Below are positions 6,912 through 15,465 of a DNA stretch of 30,088 bases, in pieces (the stretch's first letter is position 1; every line of letters starts with the position of its first letter). The DNA lies in assembly GCA_026398575.1 (NCBI GenBank), contig JAPLSP010000057.1, positions 1 through 30,088 on the forward strand, given 5' to 3'. The position numbers were made by a program, and so were the translations under genes. The DNA comes from Candidatus Sumerlaeota bacterium. GTDB taxonomy: Bacteria; Sumerlaeota; Sumerlaeia; JADFCT01. The notes beneath the pieces are model-generated. The model had not been told where the DNA came from. It made no database searches and worked only from the letters and a program-made list of their open reading frames with translations.

Positions 6912-8993
6912 TCATGGCGTAAAGACGCGCTGCGCGTCTTCGGCGGCGGGGCGCCAGTTGAACAGGCCGGTGGCCGGATCGAAGGCGCCGGGCATATTGT
7001 CCGCTTCGCACGGGTCGCTGTTCCAAGGCGTTTCATGGGCCGAGGATGGAACAAGGAAATTGTATCCGGTCGTCAATCGCAATGGCAGATTCAAGAGGCG
7101 CGCCAGGCTTTTCGGCAGAGCGGCGGTGGCGTGTTCGCCGGCGCGTTCGCTCATGCGGGGACCGCCCGCTGCGATGCGCGGTCGCAGCACTGTGAACCGG
7201 CCCGATTCGCGCGTAATGCCCGGAATCTCGCCCAGCGACGTCCCGGCGACGCCGAAGATTTTTTCCACCGGCGCGCCGGCGTGTTCGAGAATGCGCGCGG
7301 CATCCGTGGCGCGCTGCACGCCGCCGCCGTGCGCCGCCAGATAAATCGAATCGCCCGGCCGGGCGGCGGGGATATCGCTGTCCGGATCGGGGAATAAGAC
7401 GTCGCGCGCTATTTCGTATCCGGCGCCGTCCGAGAGGTTCAGCAATGACCAGAGCGTGTCGCAGAAGGTCCCATAGCGCGAGGGAATGGCCGCAACGTCG
7501 GCGCCGCTCGAGCACAACGCATTCGGGCGCGCGTAGGCCGTCGCCATCACCTGCTGCCAGGTTTGCGTGAATTGCTCTTTTTCCCCGCCGCCGCCGGACG
7601 CGCGCGCCAGGTAAACGCGCCGGCTCGATCCCGAACCGGCCGGCACGGCGCAAGGCGGCGGCGAAGGCAGAATCTTTCCAATGAGCGGCGTTTCTTCGAG
7701 GATGTCGCACAGACTTTGGTGCGGCCAGCGCGCGGGCCATGTCAAAAAGAGCGTTTCCCAGGTGGCGGCGATGCGCGGGACGCTTTGTCCGGCGGAGCAA
7801 AGCGAGTGATAAAATCCATATCGCGGCGCGCTGAAAACCAGCGACACCGGCGCGCGCACGGCTTCGCATACCGTCTGCTTGGCGCCAATGAACAGCTTGG
7901 CGATTCCCTCGAATGGCATGCACACCCCCACGCGCCATCCGGAGGCGTCCGCGCGCGTGATGCAGCCTTGTGGCGCCTGGTTTGGATGCGCAACGGCGGG
8001 AGGGCCGACAGCGGCAGGTTGGATGATGACGTCCACGCCGAGAAATACGGACGTGAGGCGCTGTCCATCCGGACCCACGACGTCCGCCTCGTCATCGAGA
8101 ATTCCCCAATAAAAAATCACGGCGTCGGTGCAGGCGTCCGGCTCGGGCGAAGCGGCGCGCGAGGCGCTGAAGACGCCGAGGCGCATGGAGCGGATCGTGA
8201 ATGAAGTGGCGCCGTCGCGCAGCGGAATGGCCGCGCCGGAGAGGGAGGGGATGCCAACGGACCGCCCTCCCGGACCAGCCGTCGCTTCCACGAGCATGTC
8301 GGTGAAATCTTTGGCGTAAGGATGGCGCGGGGAGAAGCGATAGATGCGCGGGACCGAAGCGTCATCGAAGAGCGCGGACGGCGCAGGCGAATAGGCGCCG
8401 CGAACCGCGTTGGGCGCGTCGCCGGCCACTCCGACGTAAACCGTTCCCAAGTTATACGGATAGACGCTGGAGTTCGAATCCGGATCGAGCGCAGCGCGCA
8501 CGTCGTAAATCGGATATGCCTTCTCGGCGAAGGTCAGCGACTGGCTCAAGCGGCCGGAGTCCAAGCTGGGATCGGCGCCATGCTGCGAATAAAGGATTTC
8601 CCGATAGCGGCGATGATACGGCGCGGTCGAACTGCTTTCGATAAGAATGGCGTCAATCTGGCGCCGCATGTTTTTGAAGCTGTTGATCGGCTTTGAAGCG
8701 ACCATCTGCTGGCCTTTGGTTGCGCCGCGCAGGGCCATATATGCGAGTTCGGCGTTCATGGCGGCGCCGGCCATGTCCAGCTCGCGAATCAGCGCGCGCG
8801 TGGCGGGAGCGGCGGCGCGCGGGTCCGGCTCCATTCCCTTCCAGCGCGCAGGATCGGACGTAAGACCATGCAATGCGCTTTGCGGTCTCATTGGCAGGCA
8901 TCCGGCAAGCGCGGCTAAAAGAATAAATCCCAGGAATGATGAAGGGCGATGGAGGGGATGAAAGGGATGGAGGGGATGGAGGGGCTGAGGCAT
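6912..8993 (-). CDS. Large putative lipoprotein of unknown function
   Basis: A 693-aa protein. The N-terminus has a His-Pro-Leu repeat (residues 5-15), then a hydrophobic stretch ending in a lipobox, LAGC with C32, so a lipid-anchored envelope protein is likely. No family is recognised with confidence. Near residues 547-585 the segment GDSIYLAAHGGGVQRA followed by a helix and a hydrophobic strand resembles the nucleophile elbow of alpha/beta hydrolases, but the expected Ser is not there, so catalysis is doubtful. The C-terminal FDPATGLFNW (about 674-683) resembles a motif of Ig-like domains. Many Cys residues are scattered after the lipobox. There is no good Shine-Dalgarno sequence at 8993, and the N-terminal repeat is encoded by a minisatellite, so the start is uncertain. 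Confidence 0.7.
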   Translation of the reverse strand: MPQPLHPLHPFHPLHRPSSFLGFILLAALAGCLPMRPQSALHGLTSDPARWKGMEPDPRAAAPATRALIRELDMAGAAMNAELAYMALRGATKGQQMVASKPINSFKNMRRQIDAILIESSSTAPYHRRYREILYSQHGADPSLDSGRLSQSLTFAEKAYPIYDVRAALDPDSNSSVYPYNLGTVYVGVAGDAPNAVRGAYSPAPSALFDDASVPRIYRFSPRHPYAKDFTDMLVEATAGPGGRSVGIPSLSGAAIPLRDGATSFTIRSMRLGVFSASRAASPEPDACTDAVIFYWGILDDEADVVGPDGQRLTSVFLGVDVIIQPAAVGPPAVAHPNQAPQGCITRADASGWRVGVCMPFEGIAKLFIGAKQTVCEAVRAPVSLVFSAPRYGFYHSLCSAGQSVPRIAATWETLFLTWPARWPHQSLCDILEETPLIGKILPSPPPCAVPAGSGSSRRVYLARASGGGGEKEQFTQTWQQVMATAYARPNALCSSGADVAAIPSRYGTFCDTLWSLLNLSDGAGYEIARDVLFPDPDSDIPAARPGDSIYLAAHGGGVQRATDAARILEHAGAPVEKIFGVAGTSLGEIPGITRESGRFTVLRPRIAAGGPRMSERAGEHATAALPKSLARLLNLPLRLTTGYNFLVPSSAHETPWNSDPCEADNMPGAFDPATGLFNWRPAAEDAQRVFTP
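8941..8990. repeat. GATGGAGGG minisatellite at the start of the lipoprotein gene
   Basis: A G-rich stretch of imperfect GGATGGAGGG / GGATGAAAGGG units. On the minus strand it encodes the HPLHPFHPLH run just before the signal peptide. Confidence 0.75.
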
Positions 8994-9119
8994 ATTTGGA
9001 GTCTTTAATATCCTTGGAAGTTGTATTTTCTTTTGCAGGGTTGAGGGAGACGGCGCGTAATTTCAAGATTCAATTGGGCGCTGAGGTTAGCATCTGATGT
9101 ATGCGGGGAAAAGAGGAAA

Positions 9120-9210
9120 AGCGCCGCCTGAAGGCGGAACTACGAGCGCCGCCTAAAGGCGGAACTACAAACGCGGAACTACGAACGCGGAACTACGAGC
9201 GTGGAACTCC
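9120..9210. repeat. GGAACTAC hairpin repeat cluster A
   Basis: Two units of 24-25 bp (9120-9143, 9144-9168), each with a CCGCCT..AGGCGG stem followed by GGAACTAC, then three 14-bp units without the stem (9169-9182, 9183-9196, 9197-9210). On the minus strand every complete unit starts GTAGTTCC. The last unit ends on the stop codon of the radical SAM gene. It belongs to the same family as 19777-19929, in opposite orientation. Confidence 0.9.
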
Positions 9211-10424
9211 TAACGCGCCAGCTGCTCGCGCCAATTGCCGTCGGCGGCGCCGTAATGCTCCAGCTCCAAAAGGAGAGTTCGGGTCTCGGGGCTGATGGGG
9301 GAGGGTGCGGCGTCCTCGAAGGGGGAACCGGGCAGCGGCATGAAGACGTGTCCGCGCACGCGGGCGTTTTTGCGAAATAATTCGCTCACAAGCGCGCGCG
9401 TCATGGCCGCCTCGTCTTCAGTCTCGCCCGGCAAGCCGAAGATCACGTCCACATAAGGGACGAAATCCGTTTCGAAGCAGATGTCCACGGCGCGCCGCAC
9501 GTCATCCACGGTATGACCCCGGGCGATCGCCTTGAGCATCCGCGGGCTTCCGGACTGCGCGCCGATGGCCATGACGCGGTTGTCCAGCAGCGGCCGGAGA
9601 GCGGCCAGAGCCTCGCGCGTAACGTAGTCCGGGCGAACTTCGGAGGGGAAATTCCCGAGATTCAGCCGCAATCGCGGATTAGAGTTGCGGCGGCGGATCG
9701 TTTCGAGCAAGTCCGTCAACGCGTGGACGTTGGGCTGGCCGGGGCGGTCGGATTGATAGCCCAGGGCGTTGGGCGTCAGGAATTGAATGTAGTGGCGATA
9801 GGATTCGCCGAGGCGCGCGGCGCTTTCGATGGAGCGATGCCGCTCGCGGCCATGCCAGAGCCGGGGCGTCTGACAATAGCGGCATCCCCAGCGGCAACCG
9901 CGCGTGATCTCCATCGGGCCGCACACGCTGAGCGATTCAACCAGGGAAGGCGCGCGGTCCAGATCCATCGGCGGCGCCATCGGGTTTTCAACCATGCGGT
10001 CCCCATCGAGGAATCGAAGATTCGGCGCCCCGCGCCAATCTTCGCCCTCGATCAAGCGGCGGATGAAATCCGCAAAGGCGATTTCTCCTTCGCCCGCAAA
10101 AACAGCGCCCACTCCCATCTCGAGCGTTTCGCGCGGACGCGCCGTGGGATGCGGTCCGCCGGCGGCAATCAAGTCGCCCGCGCGGCGGCAATCGCACAGC
10201 GCGGCCAGGCGCCCGCGAGTTTCCAGCGCCGCGCGCGACAGGAGCGAAAAAGCCAGGACGGCGCTTTGACCGGATGAATGCGCTTCGTCAAAAGCCGCCG
10301 CTGCTCCCTCCCATCCGGTCAATCGCACCTCAAGCCGCGCCAACAACCCTTCAACCTCGAGCATTCCAAGCAACGGCATCCAGGTGGCATTGTAAGATTG
10401 ATTAAAGATGACGATCAGAAACAT
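9210..10424 (-). CDS. B12-binding-domain radical SAM protein (resembles MJ_1487 family)
   Basis: A 404-aa protein. Residues 1 to about 125 look like a cobalamin-binding Rossmann domain ending in the GEGE motif (111-114) typical of B12-radical SAM enzymes. Residues about 165-390 are the radical SAM barrel, with CRWGCRYC giving the 4Fe-4S ligands C177, C181 and C184. The rest (FGLPGETEDE, VFMPLPGSPFED) fits the family often labelled TIGR04013. The substrate is unknown; related enzymes are mostly methyltransferases or C-C bond-forming. I chose the ATG at 10424 because upstream codons run through repeat and promoter sequence; no strong ribosome site is visible. The gene is divergent from the importer operon. 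Confidence 0.85.
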   Translation of the reverse strand: MFLIVIFNQSYNATWMPLLGMLEVEGLLARLEVRLTGWEGAAAAFDEAHSSGQSAVLAFSLLSRAALETRGRLAALCDCRRAGDLIAAGGPHPTARPRETLEMGVGAVFAGEGEIAFADFIRRLIEGEDWRGAPNLRFLDGDRMVENPMAPPMDLDRAPSLVESLSVCGPMEITRGCRWGCRYCQTPRLWHGRERHRSIESAARLGESYRHYIQFLTPNALGYQSDRPGQPNVHALTDLLETIRRRNSNPRLRLNLGNFPSEVRPDYVTREALAALRPLLDNRVMAIGAQSGSPRMLKAIARGHTVDDVRRAVDICFETDFVPYVDVIFGLPGETEDEAAMTRALVSELFRKNARVRGHVFMPLPGSPFEDAAPSPISPETRTLLLELEHYGAADGNWREQLAR

Positions 10425-10440
10425 TGGGATGAAAATGGAT

Positions 10441-10480
10441 AATTGAAAATGAGAAATGTAAAATGAGAGATGTAAAATGA
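10441..10480. repeat. AAATGAGA-type minisatellite
   Basis: Imperfect units of AAATGAGA / AAATGTA just upstream of the radical SAM gene, of the same family as the two arms at 16768-16977. The rest of the 335-bp divergent region 10425-10759 holds the importer promoter (10640-10667) and otherwise nothing recognised. Confidence 0.75.
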
Positions 10481-10639
10481 ACTCCTGAAGGGACGGGGCA
10501 AAAAACAAAACAGAATAAATCAAAATCATGTCACATTTTGGAACGAAGGCGAAAGTTTTATGGAGGATGATAGCAGAGTCAATGGAAAGAGAAGGCAAGC
10601 AGAAACGTCGGAAAGCTGGCGCCGCTTGGCATCCAGCCA

Positions 10640-10667
10640 TTGACAGCGCATGGACCAACCCTATAAT
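10640..10667 (+). promoter_or_regulatory. Consensus sigma-70-type promoter of the importer operon
   Basis: TTGACA (10640-10645), a 16-bp spacer, then TATAAT (10662-10667). Both hexamers match the consensus exactly. It lies about 92 bp upstream of the binding-protein ATG on the same strand, with no other gene between. Confidence 0.75.
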
Positions 10668-10759
10668 TTGCGGAACGGCAATATGCGCGCATGGCGGCGC
10701 CCCATTTCCTGATCTCTGGTTGCGCATATATCCGATATTTCCCCAAAGGCGGTCTTCCG

Positions 10760-12952
10760 ATGAAACGAAGCGGTTTCTTCACGATTTTCTCTGCCTTCCT
10801 CATGCTCCTCATTCTGGTCGTCTTCACGATTCACCTCTTTCAGTTTGGCAATCTGGAGGGGCGATTGGAGAATCAGAGCAAGCAAATCCGGACCATGGGT
10901 GAAAGCGTGGACCGATTGCGAGGCGAACTCAATAAGATGACGCAGAAGATCCAGATGGGGGGCGTTTCAGCCTCCAGCAGTCTTCCTTCGCCCGGCGAAA
11001 GCCAGCCGGCGCCGGTCGAAAACACGGCGCCCCCAACCGCAACCGGGCCTTCGCCCTCGCCGGCGCCCAAGAAGCTGACCATGGCGACTCCCTCTCTCAT
11101 CGAGCCCAAGAAGATTGAACCCGCCGTGACCGCAAATGGCGCCCCGAAGGAAGAGGCAAACAGCGCGGCCGTCATGGCCGCCGCGCCGTCCAATAATCCC
11201 ACAGGCCGTAAATGGCTGCACCCGGAAGTCAGGAACTACCTTCAAAAAAACGATTACGTCATGACCGCTCCCGAGGCGCAAATGGAGGGTGTCATGATCC
11301 GCAGCCTGAACAGCGAAGTCAAAGGTTTCAATCCCTTCACGGAAAACGCCGCCGACCTCAGCTATTTCATCAACGCATACTGCAACAGTTCCATCGCCGA
11401 CCGGAACGGTTGGACCAATGCGGAGATCTGGCATGGCGACCTGGCCGAGCGCTTCGAGATCACCGACGATGGGAAGGAATTTACGATCTACCTGAAAAAG
11501 GGCATCAAATGGCAAAAGCCGGCGGGCGTGGATCTGAGCTCTGATAAATACGCCTGGCTCGACAAGCCGCATGAGATGACGGCGCGAGACTTCAAATTCA
11601 CGCTCGACGTCACGATGAATCCGCAAGTCGAGAACGGATTCGCGCGAAACTACTATGAGGATTTGGAAAGCTGGAAAGTCATTGACGACTATACCTTCGT
11701 TGTACGGTGGAAGCGAAAACTATACGGGAATATTGAGAATACGATTTCAATGGGTCCGGTTCCCGAATTCCTGTGGGCTTATGATGAGAACGGCGAGCGC
11801 TTTCCGAATAGCACGATCGGCATGAAGATCAATCAACATTGGTACGCCAATAAAGGCGTTGTGGGCACAGGTCCCTATCGCTTCGCCGATTACAAACCGG
11901 GCGAATATATCCGGCTCGAACGCAATGAAGACTACTATGATACATTGCCGGCGATAAAGGAAATCCGTTACAACATTATCCAGGATACGGATCAGGATTT
12001 CCTCAATCTGAAAGCGGGCAAATTGCGCTTCAGCGGTCTGCGGCCCAGCCGCTATCACGATGAAATCCAGCAGTATGAAAAAATGGCCAAGGATAAGTGG
12101 CCTCAAGACAGCCCTTTCCTCGATGGGCGCATTAACAATAAACGCTTTTTGGCGATGCAGTATAGCTATATCGGATGGAATGCCGACAAGCTGCTCTTCA
12201 AAGACAAGCGCATCCGCCGCGCCATGACCTTGGCCTGCAATCGGCAGGGAATGATTGACTCCATTTACTATGGCTTGGGCGTAGTGGCCGTCGGTTCGTC
12301 CTATCAATTGAGCGGCAATAATGACCCCAACATCAAGCCCTTGCCCTTCGATTTGAAGCAAGCCGCTGCGCTCCTGAAGGAAGCCGGCTGGGAAGACACC
12401 GACGGCGACGGCATCGTGGACAAAAATCTTGCCCCGGAGGATCCCAAAGCGCCTCGCTCGCCGTTTGAGTTCACACTGCTGATCTATGGGCAGTTGCCTG
12501 AATGGGAGTCTGTCGCCAATTTTTACAAGGAAGATCTTAAGAAAATTGGGGTGAAAATGAAATACGACAAGGCCGAGTGGAGCCTGATGCAAAAAAAAAT
12601 GGATGAAAAAGCCTTCGATGCATTCACGGGCGGGTGGGCATTGGCCTGGTCCGACGATCCGTATCAATTATGGCACGGCTCGCAAGCGGACATCCCGAAG
12701 GGATCCAACCGCGTGGGATTTCGCAATACGGAGGCCGACCAGATCATTGAAAAACTGCGCGTGGCGTTCGACGAGAAAGAACGCGTAGAGCTGTTTCACC
12801 GTTTCCACCGCATCCTGCACGAGGAACAACCTTACACCTTCTTCCGCGTTCCGGAAGCAGTGGTCTGCTGGTGGAATGAAGTCAAACGCGTAGAAATCCG
12901 CAAAACACCCCCGCAGACTTATTCGTTGCCCTGGTGGATGGCAACACAGTAA
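10760..12952 (+). CDS. Peptide-type ABC transporter substrate-binding protein, membrane-anchored
   Basis: A 730-aa family-5 solute-binding protein (OppA/DppA-like). It has an uncleaved N-terminal membrane helix (residues 6-27), a predicted coiled coil (about 31-66), a long Pro/Ala/Ser linker (68-150) and the binding domain (about 175-725), with WHGDLAERFEITDDGKEFT, VGTGPYRFADYKPGEYI and DKRIRRAMTLACNRQ. DTDGDGIVD resembles a Ca-binding loop. Typical relatives are about 520-600 residues with a signal peptide or lipobox; the coiled coil and linker are additional. The start at MKRSGFF (10760) was preferred over an in-frame ATG at 10691 because the hydrophobic helix begins there. It is the first gene of the operon with the two permeases downstream. 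Oligopeptides are the likely ligand class, not proven. Confidence 0.9.
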   Translation: MKRSGFFTIFSAFLMLLILVVFTIHLFQFGNLEGRLENQSKQIRTMGESVDRLRGELNKMTQKIQMGGVSASSSLPSPGESQPAPVENTAPPTATGPSPSPAPKKLTMATPSLIEPKKIEPAVTANGAPKEEANSAAVMAAAPSNNPTGRKWLHPEVRNYLQKNDYVMTAPEAQMEGVMIRSLNSEVKGFNPFTENAADLSYFINAYCNSSIADRNGWTNAEIWHGDLAERFEITDDGKEFTIYLKKGIKWQKPAGVDLSSDKYAWLDKPHEMTARDFKFTLDVTMNPQVENGFARNYYEDLESWKVIDDYTFVVRWKRKLYGNIENTISMGPVPEFLWAYDENGERFPNSTIGMKINQHWYANKGVVGTGPYRFADYKPGEYIRLERNEDYYDTLPAIKEIRYNIIQDTDQDFLNLKAGKLRFSGLRPSRYHDEIQQYEKMAKDKWPQDSPFLDGRINNKRFLAMQYSYIGWNADKLLFKDKRIRRAMTLACNRQGMIDSIYYGLGVVAVGSSYQLSGNNDPNIKPLPFDLKQAAALLKEAGWEDTDGDGIVDKNLAPEDPKAPRSPFEFTLLIYGQLPEWESVANFYKEDLKKIGVKMKYDKAEWSLMQKKMDEKAFDAFTGGWALAWSDDPYQLWHGSQADIPKGSNRVGFRNTEADQIIEKLRVAFDEKERVELFHRFHRILHEEQPYTFFRVPEAVVCWWNEVKRVEIRKTPPQTYSLPWWMATQ

Positions 12953-13048
12953 GGGGTCGGGGGTCAGGGGTCAGGGGCCAGGGGCTGGGGGTCAGGGGCT
13001 GGGGGTCCGTGTTGGTCCGTGCCAGTCCGTGCCAGTCCGTGTCCGTCC
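12953..13048. repeat. GGGGTCA and GTCCGTGCCA tandem repeats
   Basis: Bases 12953-13004 are G-rich heptamer-like units (GGGGTCA, GGGGCCA, GGGGCTG) with at least eight runs of four or more G. Bases 13005-13048 are four 10-bp units, GTCCGTGyyr, plus a partial one. They fill the gap between the binding-protein gene and oppB and leave oppB without an evident ribosome site. Confidence 0.85.
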
Positions 13049-13072
13049 ACTCCTCTCCACAAAATCACGATC

Positions 13073-14521
13073 ATGAAGACATACATCCTCAAGCGCCTTT
13101 TGCTCATGATTCCGACGTTCCTCGGAATCACGTTGATCGTCTTTGTGGTGCTGAATTTCGCTCCCGGCCATCCGGGGGGAAGCAAAATGAACCAGGATCT
13201 GGCCGCCAACATGCGGGGTGAAAAAACGCAGGAATCGTTTCGTATCTTCCGCGAGCAGTTCAACCTGGACAAGCCCGTCCTCTTCAACACGCTCTTCTGG
13301 CTTTCGGAAAAAACCGTCGCGAAAAATCTCCAGATCATCGCGGGCGTCACGACGGCCACCGCCGCGCAGAAAATCCGCGCGCAGGAGGGCATGGAAGATT
13401 ACGGGCAATATGCGGTCCCGCATTTGGCCCATATCATGGAAACCGCGCAAAATCCGCGTCTGCGCGACGTGTCAGTATATTTCATGAGTTTGAACGCGCG
13501 CCGGCCCCTGATTGATCCCTTCAACAAGAACCTGAGCGAAGCCAGGCGCAAGATGAACACGGAAATTGACATCGAAAACGCGTTGTTCCGCGAGATGCGC
13601 TACCCGCTGGAAGCCCCCGAAGCGCAAAAGCAAAAAGTGATCGCGCAATGGAAAACCTGGTATCAGGGGCACAAGAATCGCTGGGAATACAGCGGGATGG
13701 ACAAGTTTCGGATCTTTTTTTTCGAAACGCGCTTTGCCTGCTACATGGGCAATCTGATGCGGCTGGATTTCGGCGTCTCGCTCGTGACGAAAGAACCCGT
13801 GCTCAAAACACTGGTTTATAAACTGCGCTACTCCATTCCCCTGTCCGTTGGCTCGCTGATACTCGCATATCTGATCTCGATTCCCATCGGCATCTTTTCG
13901 GCGGCGCGCAAGGATTCCACCGTGGATCAGAGCGTCACCATTTTCCTTTTCATCCTGTATTCGCTGCCCAGTTTCTTTGTCGCCACGGTGCTGCTTTATT
14001 TCTTCTCCAAAGGATCGGACTACAAGTGGCTGCAATGGTTCCCCATCGGGGGCTGGCGCTCGCCGGAGTATGACACAATGACCACGCTGGAGCGTATCGG
14101 AGACATCGGCTGGCACATGGTTCTGCCCGTCATCTGCATGACGTATGGGTCGCTGGCATATCTCAGCCGCTATATGCGCGCCGGACTCCTGGATGTCATC
14201 CGTTCCGATTATATCCGCACGGCGCGCGCCAAGGGATTGACGGAAAAGACGGTGATCTTGAAGCACGCGCTGCGCAACGGCCTGATTCCGATCCTGACGA
14301 TCCTGGCCGGCTTGCTCCCCGCGCTGCTCGGCGGTTCGATCATCATCGAATATATCTTCGGGATTCCGGGCATGGGGCAATGGCTGATCGAATCCATTTA
14401 TAACCGCGACTACAACGTGATCATGGCCGAACAGCTCGTCTCGACGATCCTGGTGCTGCTGGGCATCCTGCTGTCGGATCTGAGCTACGCGCTGGTGGAT
14501 CCGCGGATTACTTATGATTAA
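13073..14521 (+). CDS. OppB/DppB-family ABC permease with enlarged periplasmic insertion
   Basis: A 482-aa inner-membrane permease. The first TM helix (residues about 9-30, LLLMIPTFLGITLIVFVV) is typical of OppB. LDFGVSL (231-237) and the following helices match the family core. The EAA loop is seen as YIRTARAKGLTEKTVILKHA (380-399), and the end VDPRITYD is characteristic. OppB proteins are usually about 305-340 residues; the extra 130-150 residues lie between TM1 and LDFGVSL (about 35-220). Part of that insert, QYAVPHLAHIMETA then PRLRDVSVYFMSLNARR, looks like a HEAT-type helical repeat. The ATG at 13073 (MKTYILKR) was chosen from family alignment. It works with the binding protein upstream and the OppC-like permease downstream. 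Confidence 0.9.
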   Translation: MKTYILKRLLLMIPTFLGITLIVFVVLNFAPGHPGGSKMNQDLAANMRGEKTQESFRIFREQFNLDKPVLFNTLFWLSEKTVAKNLQIIAGVTTATAAQKIRAQEGMEDYGQYAVPHLAHIMETAQNPRLRDVSVYFMSLNARRPLIDPFNKNLSEARRKMNTEIDIENALFREMRYPLEAPEAQKQKVIAQWKTWYQGHKNRWEYSGMDKFRIFFFETRFACYMGNLMRLDFGVSLVTKEPVLKTLVYKLRYSIPLSVGSLILAYLISIPIGIFSAARKDSTVDQSVTIFLFILYSLPSFFVATVLLYFFSKGSDYKWLQWFPIGGWRSPEYDTMTTLERIGDIGWHMVLPVICMTYGSLAYLSRYMRAGLLDVIRSDYIRTARAKGLTEKTVILKHALRNGLIPILTILAGLLPALLGGSIIIEYIFGIPGMGQWLIESIYNRDYNVIMAEQLVSTILVLLGILLSDLSYALVDPRITYD

Positions 14522-14605
14522 GAGATACAATCAATTCTTTGATGCGGGTTAATATTTCATTGCTGATGCTGGGCGAGATTACAACCATCAGAAGGAGAAA
14601 TCAAA

Positions 14606-15001
14606 ATGCCGAAAGCGATAAACTGGGAAGAGAAAAAGCAATCCTGGATTGCCCAAGTGAAGGAATTATGCGCGACCATCGAAAAGTGGGCGAAACAAAA
14701 AAGATGGTTTGTGGATGAGCAGGAAAAGGTCATCGAGGAGCCACATTTGGGAGAGTACACAGTTCCGGTGCTCTATATTCAAACGCCTCAGGGGCGCTTC
14801 TTTGTTGAGCCCATGGCGCGGGAGATCTTAGGAGCGGAAGGACGTGTGGACATCACGGTGTTTCCAACTTATGTGCGTTTTTTGCTAGTGAGATCGAAAA
14901 ATCAATGGGTCATCAATACTGATTCGAGAGTGGAATGGCCGGAACCGTGGTCACAGGAAGCGTTCTATAACATTGTTAAGGCAATGGCTGCCGCTGCATG
15001 A
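14606..15001 (+). CDS. Unknown 131-aa protein, first gene of a coupled cassette
   Basis: No family recognised. The N-terminal 40 residues look helical and charged (WEEKKQSWIAQVKELCATIE); the rest alternates short strands and aromatic residues (LGEYTVPVLYIQTPQG, VDITVFPTYVRFLLVR, WVINTDSRVEWPEPW). No signal peptide or membrane segment is seen. AGAAGGAG lies about 7 nt before the ATG, a strong ribosome site. Its stop overlaps the next start as ATGA, so the two are translated as a pair. The pair sits between oppB and oppC of the importer operon, to which it has no obvious relation. A toxin-antitoxin role is inferred only from the partner. Confidence 0.75.
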   Translation: MPKAINWEEKKQSWIAQVKELCATIEKWAKQKRWFVDEQEKVIEEPHLGEYTVPVLYIQTPQGRFFVEPMAREILGAEGRVDITVFPTYVRFLLVRSKNQWVINTDSRVEWPEPWSQEAFYNIVKAMAAAA

Positions 15002-15441
15002 ACCCTAAGCAAAAATTTGAGCGCATCATCGCTTGCGAGCAAATGTGCAATGCCGGCATGGTCGCTACAGCGTACTACTTTAGCCTGTGCCAAACACAGC
15101 CAGAACTGCTTGATAAATCACTATGTCGGATAAAGGATTTTCAGGATTGTCATCAAGATTTGGAAACCACTTATCTTATCAGAATTTTTGCTGAATTTGA
15201 AGCGACGCTTCGCGACTATTGGGAAAATGCTTGTTCTCGACAAAAGAGACCCATCATGGAAATGCTTATGAACAGGATTATCTCCCGTTGTCAAGTTTGG
15301 CCTGCCGTGGCTGAAAAAGCGCACATGGTTCGTGAATACCGGAACTCCTTGATGCATGGCGGCGCGGCAGCCCCAGTGACATTATCCGAAGCAAGGTCCT
15401 ACCTTTGCCAGTTTCTATCCCATTTGCCTTATACATGGTAA
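14998..15441 (+). CDS. HEPN-like protein with RX4H motif, partner of the 131-aa protein
   Basis: A 147-aa predicted all-helical protein. The segment YLIRIFAEFEATLRDYW (59-75) and later VREYRNSLMHGG (111-122) look like the two halves of a HEPN fold; R115 and H120 form the RX4H ribonuclease motif, best matching RiboL-PSP/MAE_28990-type HEPN proteins. HEPN RNases with an intact motif are usually toxins or defence effectors. It starts inside the stop codon of the previous gene (ATGA overlap) and ends 24 bp before oppC, so it is embedded in the importer operon. Base composition is lower in G+C than the flanking permeases, which suggests acquisition. Six Cys residues are present. Confidence 0.65.
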   Translation: MNPKQKFERIIACEQMCNAGMVATAYYFSLCQTQPELLDKSLCRIKDFQDCHQDLETTYLIRIFAEFEATLRDYWENACSRQKRPIMEMLMNRIISRCQVWPAVAEKAHMVREYRNSLMHGGAAAPVTLSEARSYLCQFLSHLPYTW

Positions 15442-15465
15442 AGCAAATCCTATCGCGGAATCTTC

